Shown: positions 36,107 through 43,487 of the stretch, piece by piece
Numbering within the stretch: position 1 is the stretch's first letter
Layout: every line of letters begins with the position of its first letter
DNA from: Bacteroidales bacterium
Lineage (GTDB): Bacteria > Bacteroidota > Bacteroidia > Bacteroidales > UBA4417
Length of the DNA stretch: 64,000 bases
Reading direction: 5' to 3'
Assembly: GCA_030654075.1 (NCBI GenBank)
Contig: JAURYB010000026.1
Location: 1 to 64,000 of the forward strand
Program-made: the position numbers and the translations under genes
Notes under the pieces: generated by a model
Told to the model about the DNA's origin: nothing
Seen by the model: the letters and a program-made list of their open reading frames with translations, nothing else
Database searches by the model: none

Positions 36107-37351
36107 TTAATCCACTGTCCTTACATCCAGCGCATCGCGCAATCCATTTCCAATAAGCATAAAAGCTAAAACCATAATCATAATAGCTAGGCCTGGAAGT
36201 ATTGCCAGGTAAGCATAATCTAAAATAATATAAGCATAATTTTCTTTGATCATACCGCCCCACGATGGCATCGGTGGCTGAACACCAATTCCAAGGAAAC
36301 TTAAACCGGCCTCCAGCAGTATGGCAGAAGCAAAATTTGCAGCTGAAATCACAATGACAGGTGCCATTGCATTGGGCAGAATATGTTTGAAAATAATCCT
36401 GAAATTCCGGTAACCCAATGCCCGGGCGGCTTCTACAAATTCCTTCTCGCGAAGGCTCATAAACTGTCCGCGGACGACACGGGCAACTTCCACCCACATG
36501 GTTAATCCTACGGCGACAAATACCTGCCAGAAGCCTTTTCCCAAGGCAAACGTAATGGCAATTACTAGCAATAAAGTAGGAACAGCCCAAACAATATTAA
36601 TAAACCAGGATATCAGCGCATCAATCTTTCCACCAAAATAGCCGGCGATGGCTCCCAGGAAAATTCCGATAAGCAGCGAAATGGCAACCGAAATAAAACC
36701 TACCGAAAGGCTGACTCGCGTCCCGATAATAAGCTGACTCAGTACATCACGGCCATAGCGGTCTGTTCCCAGGATAAAAGCTTTTTGAACGATATTTTCT
36801 TCTGTTATTTGCTTGCGTAACTCTTCCACAGACGTTTTAATTTGTTTCCCATCCAGGGAAATAAATGAAATCAGGTTTCCTTGCTTTTTACTACCGGATT
36901 TTTCATACAACGGATAACAAACATTTGCCAGGTGAAAACCAATTTCGAGGCCAGATGAGTCTTTGCTGTATTCAGTAATGATGATTGAGTCGGATGAAAA
37001 CCTGTAGCTCGAAAGCGGATAAGACTGATACTTGTTTTCCTGCCCGTAAAGTAATTTGTGGAAAATATTTCTAGTGGGAATATCCTGATTTTTACAGACT
37101 TTGAGGACTGTAACTTTTGAGCCTGGTTTTAGTGTAGCCAGCAGCAGGTTCTGTTCATTTACCATAGGCGTTTTATCGGGAGTAATCCAATACCCGACAA
37201 TACTCAAAAGTGCAACCAAGCCAATAAATACAAGCGAACTGAATGAAACCTTGTTTCTCCGGAAGCGTATCCATGCAAGTTTGCTCAGGGAGCCTGTGCT
37301 ATCGTATTTTCGTTTTCGAAGGAACAAGTTATTTCGTTTAAGTGTAAGCAA
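36107..37351 (-). CDS. Oligopeptide ABC transporter permease, OppC/DppC type
   Basis: The protein is 414 aa, longer than the roughly 300 aa usual for OppC because of a periplasmic insertion of about 120 residues after the first helix (about 60-190). The transport core starts at ILGTDRYGRDVLSQLIIGTR and contains the EAA loop FVEAARALGYRNFRIIFKHI followed by LPN. The end is GLSFLGIGVQPPMPSWGGMI. It should pair with an OppB permease and OppD/F ATPases, none of which is nearby. It ends 106 bp from the convergent DUF5723 gene. Confidence 0.88.
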   Translation of the reverse strand: MLTLKRNNLFLRKRKYDSTGSLSKLAWIRFRRNKVSFSSLVFIGLVALLSIVGYWITPDKTPMVNEQNLLLATLKPGSKVTVLKVCKNQDIPTRNIFHKLLYGQENKYQSYPLSSYRFSSDSIIITEYSKDSSGLEIGFHLANVCYPLYEKSGSKKQGNLISFISLDGKQIKTSVEELRKQITEENIVQKAFILGTDRYGRDVLSQLIIGTRVSLSVGFISVAISLLIGIFLGAIAGYFGGKIDALISWFINIVWAVPTLLLVIAITFALGKGFWQVFVAVGLTMWVEVARVVRGQFMSLREKEFVEAARALGYRNFRIIFKHILPNAMAPVIVISAANFASAILLEAGLSFLGIGVQPPMPSWGGMIKENYAYIILDYAYLAILPGLAIMIMVLAFMLIGNGLRDALDVRTVD

Positions 37352-37434
37352 TTTAAAATTATTGAGTTATGGGGTTGTAAAGGACAGAAAGACAGGATGA
37401 TTAGTTCATGCAATGAGTGAAAACGTATTAATTC

Positions 37435-38604
37435 CTACCTGAAAGAGCGCTTAAAATGGTTAAAATTATTATCGGAATCATCTTCATCAGACTCCCTGGG
37501 ATATGAGTTTATAAAATCAAGGATTTGCTTTTTTGAAATTGGTCCCTGGAAAGAGGAAATCAGATCGCTTAAATTAGTGTAAATATTTTTCAGATCAGAT
37601 TTGTCCTGATTAATGAGATACATTGCATTTCTTAAGGGAAAACGAGCGTAGTCGCTAATTGCGGCATATCTGGGATGTTGATGAAGAGAATCTCTTTCTG
37701 ATTCAAGTTCTGAAACCTGTTGCCGGAGTGCCGAAATGTAGATTTTTAATTTGTCGTCGGTAAGTTTTTCAAGGTGTTCGGCGGTTTTATGCACCCATTC
37801 GATTTCCAGTTTGAGTAATGCCGGCAGATCCTTTTGGTCGTAAGCAGCAGTTACTTTTTTCATTATTTCTTCCTTTTCGGCTTTAAGCGATTCGTCGGAT
37901 TCGGTATCAGGATGCATTACCTTGGCTAGAGCGATATAAATGCTACGGATGTTTTTAGCTTTGATACTTTCTTCTGCTATCAATGCATCTTCCCTGGCTT
38001 GTTGCTTTTTCGATTTTTTGAAGTTGGGTTGGTGCTGTCCGTGCCCGGATTGCTCAAACTGCTCATGCATTTGTGCCTGGAAACGTGCGAATCCTTCAGG
38101 GCTGTCGTCAAAACTATCAATATCTACGTCTATCCCATACATATTGCTGATATATTTGGCGAACATCTCTTTTGTTTCTTCCGCTTGTACCTCAATTTCT
38201 TCTCTATACGGAATATCTGCCCAGTTATCATAAAAAGATTCCTGTTGCGGATTGGGTTCAATGTAATTGAACGCATGCAGACATTGTACAACGATTACTT
38301 CCCTTATACTTTCAATTTGTTTTTTCGTAAACTTATTGATGGGAATAGTTTCTGCCAGTGCTTCCGCAAGTTTAACCCTCAAATGAGCAACTTTTATTTG
38401 AAGCGGGGTGATTTCTTTTCCATTAATTACCAATAACTGCGAAAGCTTTTCGTTTTCAGCAATAATTTCAGACTCCAGGGTTTCAATACGTTTTGTCAGT
38501 TTATTGAATGTCTGCTGGTTTTTCGATAAAGTTCGCGCGCCTTTAGCAACAATTTTTAGTGCTTTCTCGTTCTTATCCTCAAACTCTCCGAATAGTGTCT
38601 GCAT
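37435..38604 (-). CDS. Coiled-coil protein with a J-like domain (HPD motif)
   Basis: The protein is about 389 aa. The N-terminal 110 residues are heptad-rich and likely coiled-coil (TKRIETLESEIIAENEKLSQ). An acidic middle region (about 120-185) precedes a J-like domain NIRSIYIALAKVMHPDTESD with HPD at about 231-233, and KKVTAAYDQKDLPALLKLE, a pattern common to J-domain proteins of Bacteroidota. A second coiled coil follows. It may recruit DnaK to a specific client. The frame starts with a TTG at 38649, but the ATG at 38604 is a more usual start. Confidence 0.65.
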   Translation of the reverse strand: MQTLFGEFEDKNEKALKIVAKGARTLSKNQQTFNKLTKRIETLESEIIAENEKLSQLLVINGKEITPLQIKVAHLRVKLAEALAETIPINKFTKKQIESIREVIVVQCLHAFNYIEPNPQQESFYDNWADIPYREEIEVQAEETKEMFAKYISNMYGIDVDIDSFDDSPEGFARFQAQMHEQFEQSGHGQHQPNFKKSKKQQAREDALIAEESIKAKNIRSIYIALAKVMHPDTESDESLKAEKEEIMKKVTAAYDQKDLPALLKLEIEWVHKTAEHLEKLTDDKLKIYISALRQQVSELESERDSLHQHPRYAAISDYARFPLRNAMYLINQDKSDLKNIYTNLSDLISSFQGPISKKQILDFINSYPRESDEDDSDNNFNHFKRSFR

Positions 38605-38661
38605 ACTTGTAATAGTTATGGTTTGATTTCTTGAAATGTACAGACTCAATGTCCATATAAA

Positions 38662-38720
38662 AGGCTAAGGTAAAGGTTGAGCACTTCCGAACCCAAATCC
38701 TGTAACCTTAACCTCAGCCT
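38662..38720. repeat. Inverted repeat between the J-domain and AIM24-family genes
   Basis: The 17-bp arm AGGCTAAGGTAAAGGTT (38662-38678) faces AACCTTAACCTCAGCCT (38704-38720), pairing at 15 of 17 positions around a 25-nt loop. It could be a terminator-like structure without a T tract, or another small palindromic repeat. Confidence 0.6.
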
Positions 38721-38737
38721 GAATCTTTTGAGTCAGC

Positions 38738-39508
38738 TTAAAATTTCCGGTCGCCACCGAGCAATCCTCCCAGAATTCCGCCGCCAATTCCGCCAATTCC
38801 ACTGGACTGTTCGCGATTGGTTCGCGAGGAAGAAATAATTCTGTCTGCAAGCCTCGATAAAGGCAAACTCTGAAGATAAATGGTTCCGGGACCTGTCAGG
38901 CTTGCCAGGAATAATCCTTCGCCTCCGAACAGCGCATTTGTAAAACCTCCAACAAACTGTATATCATAGTCAACTGTGGGTGCCATGGCAACGATACAGC
39001 CTGTATCAACCCGCAGTGTTTCGCGCTCACGCAATTCACGTTTTATAATGGTTCCACCGGCATGTACAAATGCCAGCCCGTCGCCGGATAATCGCTGCAG
39101 GATAAATCCTTCACCACCAAACAAACCGGCACCAATCTTTTTAGTAAAAGCTACATCAATATCAATTCCATTTGCCGCGCATAAAAAAGAGTCTTTCTGG
39201 CAAATAAAAGTGCCGCCTACCTGCCTCAGATCCAATGGAATAATTTTACCCGGATAAGGCGCTCCAAATGAGACGCTGCGCTTTACAGCAGCTGAGTTGT
39301 AAAAGGTTGAGATAAAGAACCCGTCACCTGATATCATGCGTTTAAAGCCTTTAAAAAGGCCACCGCCGGTTCCGGTTTCCATCATAATGCCTTCTTCCAT
39401 AAACATCATCGCGCCTACTTCGGCACGAACGCCTTCGGAAGGATCAAGTTCAATTTCGACGATCTGCATATCGTCACCATGGATTGTGTAATCGATTATG
39501 TCTGCCAT
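38738..39508 (-). CDS. TIGR00266/AIM24 family protein
   Basis: The protein is 256 aa. It has the tandem beta-rich pattern of the family: DYTIHGDDMQIVEIELDPSE, EVGAMMFMEEGIMMETGTGG, FKRMISGDGFFISTFYN, LRQVGGTFICQKDSFLCA and GLFGGEGFILQRLSGDGLAF. The C-terminal tail is glycine-rich (GGIGGGILGGLLGGD). The fold is a beta-helix-like tryptophan RNA-binding attenuator (TRAP)-like barrel; function in bacteria is not established. A nine-unit heptad array lies directly upstream of the start codon. Confidence 0.85.
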   Translation of the reverse strand: MADIIDYTIHGDDMQIVEIELDPSEGVRAEVGAMMFMEEGIMMETGTGGGLFKGFKRMISGDGFFISTFYNSAAVKRSVSFGAPYPGKIIPLDLRQVGGTFICQKDSFLCAANGIDIDVAFTKKIGAGLFGGEGFILQRLSGDGLAFVHAGGTIIKRELRERETLRVDTGCIVAMAPTVDYDIQFVGGFTNALFGGEGLFLASLTGPGTIYLQSLPLSRLADRIISSSRTNREQSSGIGGIGGGILGGLLGGDRKF

Positions 39509-39522
39509 TTTGGGGTGGGTTT

Positions 39523-39585
39523 AGTTAATAGTTAATGGAAAGTAGTTAATCGTTAATCGGAAAACGTTAATGGCAAAAGGTTAAA
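39523..39585. repeat. Heptad array E (AGTTAAT / CGTTAAT / GGAAAnT, 9 units)
   Basis: Nine 7-bp units begin 14 bp upstream of the start codon of the minus-strand AIM24-family gene. Units are mostly (A/C/G)GTTAAT and GG(A/C)AAA-type. A second, oppositely oriented array (39603-39637) follows after 17 bp, so the pair forms a large imperfect inverted repeat. Confidence 0.88.
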
Positions 39586-39602
39586 TGATTTATCTAAGAC
39601 TA

Positions 39603-39637
39603 TTTTCTAATAACGATTAACCATTAACTAATTTTCC
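39603..39637. repeat. Heptad array E2 (TTAACCA type, 5 units)
   Basis: Units TTTTCTA, ATAACGA, TTAACCA, TTAACTA and ATTTTCC keep a 7-bp step. The sequence is the reverse complement type of array E and the same type as array D before recQ. Confidence 0.8.
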
Positions 39638-39691
39638 CCGCAAATCTATTAAAAATGATCCAAAAACACTTTCAAAATCAAAATTAAAGAT

Positions 39692-39699
39692 TACTTTTG
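39692..39699 (+). promoter_or_regulatory. -7 box of tRNA-His
   Basis: TACTTTTG, a perfect TAnnTTTG, lies 13 bp before the tRNA 5' end. Confidence 0.6.
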
Positions 39700-39712
39700 C
39701 AACTTCTAACAC

Positions 39713-39787
39713 GGTGGTATTAGCTCAGCTGGTTAGAGCGCCGGATTGTGGTTCCGGAGGTCGTGGGTTCGAACCCCATATTCCACC
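39713..39787 (+). tRNA. tRNA-His (GTG)
   Basis: The cloverleaf is complete: D stem GCTC/GAGC, anticodon stem CCGGA/TCCGG with loop TTGTGGT (anticodon GTG at 39748-39750), and T arm GTGGG-TTCGAAC-CCCAT. The extra 5' G at 39713 (G-1) faces C73 at 39787, the tRNA-His identity pair. The acceptor stem GTGGTAT/ATTCCAC has a U-U mismatch at position 5-68. The 3' CCA is not encoded. A strong terminator follows 7 bp later. Confidence 0.93.
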
Positions 39788-39794
39788 CTAAATG

Positions 39795-39825
39795 AAAGGC
39801 TGTCTTCGGATGGCCTTTTTTTTGT
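39795..39825 (+). terminator. Terminator of tRNA-His with UUCG tetraloop
   Basis: AAAGGCTGTC (39795-39804) pairs with GATGGCCTTT (39809-39818), including two G-U pairs, across a C(UUCG)G tetraloop, and ends in eight T. Confidence 0.9.
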
Positions 39826-39860
39826 CTGCACACCCGCAGGGGTGTCTGACACAAAAAAAT

Positions 39861-39951
39861 AACCACGGAGACACGGATTACACAGAGAGTCACGGAGGTA
39901 ATGCAAATTCAATTTTCTGTGTCCCTCAGTGTCCTCAGTGCCTCCGTGGTT
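39861..39951. repeat. CCACGGAG-type palindromic repeat, copy 1
   Basis: AACCACGGAG (39861-39870) is inverted as CTCCGTGGTT (39942-39951). Inside are related motifs (ACACGG, CACAGAG, CACGGAGG on the left; CTGTGTCC, TCAGTGCC on the right), so each arm is itself made of repeated words. A second copy is at 63258-63399. Apparent open frames crossing this region and the tRNA are not genes. Confidence 0.8.
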
Positions 39952-39984
39952 TTCATAAACTTCTATCTTTACAGAATTATCAGG

Positions 39985-40011
39985 CAAAAAAAAACCGGCA
40001 CATGGCCGGTT
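39985..40011 (-). terminator. Terminator of the hypothetical gene at 40021
   Basis: AACCGGC (39993-39999) pairs with GCCGGTT (40005-40011) around a 5-nt loop, with an A run on its left that becomes a T tract on the minus strand. Confidence 0.8.
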
Positions 40012-40020
40012 ATAATAATT

Positions 40021-40350
40021 TTAGTTTTCCTGAAACTCCCAGTATTCATCAACACTATCTGATGTTTTCTGATCCCAGTAAGCCGGGGAAACTTTTTTAC
40101 CATCAGGTGTTTTCAGAACTAGTTCGTAAACTGCTATTACCGGGTTAAAAACCAGGTCGGTTACACCAACCGTAAAGAGGGTAGGAGCGTCTTCGGTTTC
40201 TTTTTTGTCTTCGGTAACAATAACTTCAAACTTATTGAATTCTAAAAGGTTTTTCAGAAATTCAACTCTTGCGGAAGCAACTCCTTTTTCAACGATGGTA
40301 CAGCGCTGTCCGTTGAGTTCTTCGACTATATGTTTTGCTTTGAGTGGCAT
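40021..40350 (-). CDS. Conserved hypothetical protein
   Basis: This 109-aa, mostly hydrophilic protein has no signal peptide or transmembrane helix. It starts MPLKAKHIVEELNGQRCTIV and includes LFTVGVTDLVFNPVIAVYEL and a Trp/Tyr-containing acidic end (SPAYWDQKTS, DEYWEFQEN). I do not recognise the family. It has its own terminator and is separated from nuoN by heptad array F, which forms most of its upstream region. Confidence 0.6.
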   Translation of the reverse strand: MPLKAKHIVEELNGQRCTIVEKGVASARVEFLKNLLEFNKFEVIVTEDKKETEDAPTLFTVGVTDLVFNPVIAVYELVLKTPDGKKVSPAYWDQKTSDSVDEYWEFQEN

Positions 40351-40389
40351 AGGATCAGGTTTGATAATTTTTATTCTAAATTCCTTTTA

Positions 40390-40459
40390 ATTTACGATTT
40401 ACGAGGTACGATTTACGTCAAATATCCCCAAATCTAACATCGGACATCATACTTCCGAC
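40390..40459. repeat. Heptad array F (ATTTACG / ATCnnAC, 10 units) between nuoN and the hypothetical gene
   Basis: Units ATTTACG, ATTTACG, AGGTACG, ATTTACG, two divergent units, then ATCTAAC, ATCGGAC, ATCATAC and TTCCGAC keep a 7-bp step over 70 bp. The array ends 1 bp before the end of the nuoN stop codon. Confidence 0.82.
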
Positions 40460-40460
40460 A

Positions 40461-41888
40461 TTAATTAACAATGGCAAAAGTAACCGCATCAATAAATTCG
40501 TAAACCTGGCTCCAGAATCCGATTACAAAGATACCGAGTGCACAGGCGAACAATCCTATTTTCGTCATGGTATCGCTATTGAAAAAGGCAATAGGCGCGT
40601 CGTTTTTATTGATAAACATAGCTTTAACAACCAATAAATAGTAGTATAAGGAAATGGTAGCGTTAAGAACAGCTATAAAAACCAGCCAGTAATATCCGCC
40701 GGAAGCGGCAGAAGTGAACAGGAAGAATTTACCAAAGAAACCGGCAACAGGTGGAATTCCAGCAAGGGAAAATACGCTTAACATCATTAGCAGGCTCAGC
40801 TTTGGATTGGTTGCATAAAGTCCGTCGTAATCATCCATGCTTTCCTTACCTGTTTTAGCCGAAATAGCTGAAATAACACCGAAAGCACCCAAGTTGGAGA
40901 AAATATAAACCAGTACAAAGTAAACTGTTGCGGTCATACCTATTTTATTGCCGCCAATAATACCAAGCATAATAAAACCTGCCTGTGCGATACTCGAGAA
41001 AGCAAGGAACCGTTTCATGTTTTTCTGCCTGAGGGCAAAAAGGTTACCGATAGTCATAGTCATTACGGCAATCAGGTAAACGATATCTTTCCACAGGTAT
41101 GCAATAGAATGGAATACGGTATACATTACCATAATAAGGATAAATGCAGATGCTCCTTTTGAAATAACGGAGAAATACGACGTAACATTTACTGGTGAAC
41201 CTTCGTAAACATCGGCAGTCCAGAGGTGGAAAGGAACGAGTGAAATTTTGAAAGCCATACCGGTAAAGAAAAAGATAAAAGCCAGTACCTGCATCGGCGC
41301 ATTGGAATAAAGTGCTCCTACGGTATCAAAATAAATTGATCCGGTTGAACCATAAATCAGTGACAGTCCGAAAAGAAGAATCCCTGACGAAAGTGCTGAT
41401 GATAAAATAAGTTTGATACCTGCTTCAGCTGAACGTGTCTGGTGATGTGTATACGCCGCCAGTGCTGCCATTGGAATGGTTGCAAGTTCAAGGCCAAGGT
41501 ACAGCATCAGGAAGTCGCCCGAGGAAATCATAAAATTCATACCCACAAGTGTCGACAACAAAAGGATAAAGAATTCGCTGATTTTCTCACCGTTTTCTTC
41601 TTTCTTAAGCCAGGTTGTGCTTTGAAATAATATGATCAGCACACCTACATTCAGGATGTTCTTCATCAGGATGGTTAATCCATCGGTATGATACATGCCA
41701 CCAAAAAGTACTCCGGTTTGTGCAGGCAGGAAACCAACCACGGTATGGATGAAAAATAATCCAATGGCAATCGGGATAATCCGGTGTTTCTGACTTTGTT
41801 TCAGGTTCAGATCGATAATGAGAACTAGTAATACCAAACATGTCAGTATTAATTCGTGCCGCATTGTCATGAAATCGTATATGCTCAT
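40461..41888 (-). CDS. nuoN: NADH-quinone oxidoreductase subunit N
   Basis: This 475-aa antiporter-like subunit has about 14 helices. The conserved Glu of the fifth helix is in MLYLGLELATIPMAALAAYT, and the discontinuous-helix region is FTGMAFKISLVPFHLWTADV followed by YEGSP. It is the last gene of the nuo operon and is one of three proton-pumping modules of complex I in the inner membrane. Confidence 0.95.
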   Translation of the reverse strand: MSIYDFMTMRHELILTCLVLLVLIIDLNLKQSQKHRIIPIAIGLFFIHTVVGFLPAQTGVLFGGMYHTDGLTILMKNILNVGVLIILFQSTTWLKKEENGEKISEFFILLLSTLVGMNFMISSGDFLMLYLGLELATIPMAALAAYTHHQTRSAEAGIKLILSSALSSGILLFGLSLIYGSTGSIYFDTVGALYSNAPMQVLAFIFFFTGMAFKISLVPFHLWTADVYEGSPVNVTSYFSVISKGASAFILIMVMYTVFHSIAYLWKDIVYLIAVMTMTIGNLFALRQKNMKRFLAFSSIAQAGFIMLGIIGGNKIGMTATVYFVLVYIFSNLGAFGVISAISAKTGKESMDDYDGLYATNPKLSLLMMLSVFSLAGIPPVAGFFGKFFLFTSAASGGYYWLVFIAVLNATISLYYYLLVVKAMFINKNDAPIAFFNSDTMTKIGLFACALGIFVIGFWSQVYEFIDAVTFAIVN

Positions 41889-41921
41889 AGTGAGTATCTA
41901 AAGTGTGATTAATTCAATGGA

Positions 41922-43439
41922 TTAAAAGAGACCAGCAACAGTTGCTACTCCGTTTATTTTTTCAACGATTGGTCCTAAACTGAAGTTGATCATATTCGAT
42001 AACCATAGCGGAGCCATACCAATTGCTGCAATTGCAATAAGAAGCGTTAATGTTGAAAGTCTTTCGAACCACAAAGCATCTTTCAGGTGCAGGAAGTGAT
42101 CATTTTTGATAGGTCCGAAAAGCAGAGTTCCAACCACTCTTAATATATAAACAGCTGTGATTACGATGGAAGAAGCTGCAACGATTGTTAAAACTCTGTG
42201 GAAAGTATCTGTATGCTGGAAAGAACCAACAAAAATTGTCATTTCAGCAACAAAACCGCTTAAACCGGGAAGGCCTAAAGACGCTAAACCAGCTATAACA
42301 TATACAACTCCAAGGAAAGGCATAACTTTCATCAACCCGCCCATTTCATTAATCAAACGGGTATGTGTGCGGCCATAAATCATGCCGATCAGGGCAAAGA
42401 AAAGGGCTGTCATTAAACCGTGTGAGATCATCTGTATAACTGCACCGTTCATCGCTGTCTGGTTCATCATCAGTATCGCGAAAAGTACCAGTCCGCAATG
42501 GCTAACAGAAGAATAAGCATTGATGTATTTAAGGTCTTTCTGAACAACAGCACCGAATGCGCCGTAAACTACGCTGATACCGGTTAAAATAAGGAATATC
42601 CATGCTTGTTCGTGAGCAGCTTCAGGCATAAGGTAAATAGCAACGCGGAAAACACCGTAACCTCCAAGTTTCATCAGTACGCCTGCGTGAAGCATTGATA
42701 CAGCGGTAGGAGCGGAGGCGTGACCGTCGGGCGACCATGTGTGGAAAGGAAATAAAGCGCCAAGAACTCCGAATCCTATAAAGGCAAACGGGAAAAGGAA
42801 GCGCTGCATTTCGATAGGAATATGATTTTTAGCGATTTCCAACAGGTTAAAAGTAAGTTGGCTTCCTTCAGGTGCTGAATAGAAATAAATACCCAAAATA
42901 GCTACGAACAATAAAGCTGATCCGGCCATAAGCATAAGAGTAAGCTTCATGGCTGAGTACTCTTTCGGACCTGAACCCCAGAGACCAATCAACAGGTACA
43001 TCGGGATAACCGCAAGTTCATAAAACAGGAACATAGTAAAGATATCCAGTGAGATAAAGAAACCAAATACCCCTGATGCCAGCAGAATCAATGAAATAAA
43101 GAATTCCCTGTACAGAAAATCAACCATCCATGAAGCGAAAATCCCGGCAAAAACCACAATAGAGGTAAGTGCGATCATGGCAACCGAAATTCCATCCACA
43201 CCAATGGTATAATGGATATTCAATGTCGGGAACCAAACGGCATCGTAGTAAAACAGCATGGCATCCATGTTTCCTGCATTTCGTTCAGCGAGGTAAAGAT
43301 AAACCAGTATCCCGGCCAGAACGAGTTGAATTCCCATGCCGACGGCGCTCACCAGGCGGGTTTGCTTCATATTGCTGGTAAACATTATAGCAATGATGGT
43401 GAGTAAAGGAATCAGAATAAATAAGCTGAGTATGTTCAT
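41922..43439 (-). CDS. nuoM: NADH-quinone oxidoreductase subunit M
   Basis: The protein is 505 aa. Key features are LFYELAVIPMYLLIGLWG with the pump Glu, then FAFIGFGVLGALFPFHTWSP followed by DGHASAPTAVSMLHAGVLMK, with the conserved lysine. It starts 48 bp after nuoL and ends 33 bp before nuoN. It forms the middle antiporter-like module of the complex I membrane arm. Confidence 0.95.
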   Translation of the reverse strand: MNILSLFILIPLLTIIAIMFTSNMKQTRLVSAVGMGIQLVLAGILVYLYLAERNAGNMDAMLFYYDAVWFPTLNIHYTIGVDGISVAMIALTSIVVFAGIFASWMVDFLYREFFISLILLASGVFGFFISLDIFTMFLFYELAVIPMYLLIGLWGSGPKEYSAMKLTLMLMAGSALLFVAILGIYFYSAPEGSQLTFNLLEIAKNHIPIEMQRFLFPFAFIGFGVLGALFPFHTWSPDGHASAPTAVSMLHAGVLMKLGGYGVFRVAIYLMPEAAHEQAWIFLILTGISVVYGAFGAVVQKDLKYINAYSSVSHCGLVLFAILMMNQTAMNGAVIQMISHGLMTALFFALIGMIYGRTHTRLINEMGGLMKVMPFLGVVYVIAGLASLGLPGLSGFVAEMTIFVGSFQHTDTFHRVLTIVAASSIVITAVYILRVVGTLLFGPIKNDHFLHLKDALWFERLSTLTLLIAIAAIGMAPLWLSNMINFSLGPIVEKINGVATVAGLF

Positions 43440-43487
43440 GTTACGTATCTTGCAGTTTTAAATTGAATTTTTTATCAATCAGGTTAA

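Noticed and set aside
39733-40148. Open frames on both strands across tRNA-His and the CCACGGAG repeat
   Set aside because: They overlap a confident tRNA and a palindromic repeat, and their translations are low-complexity.
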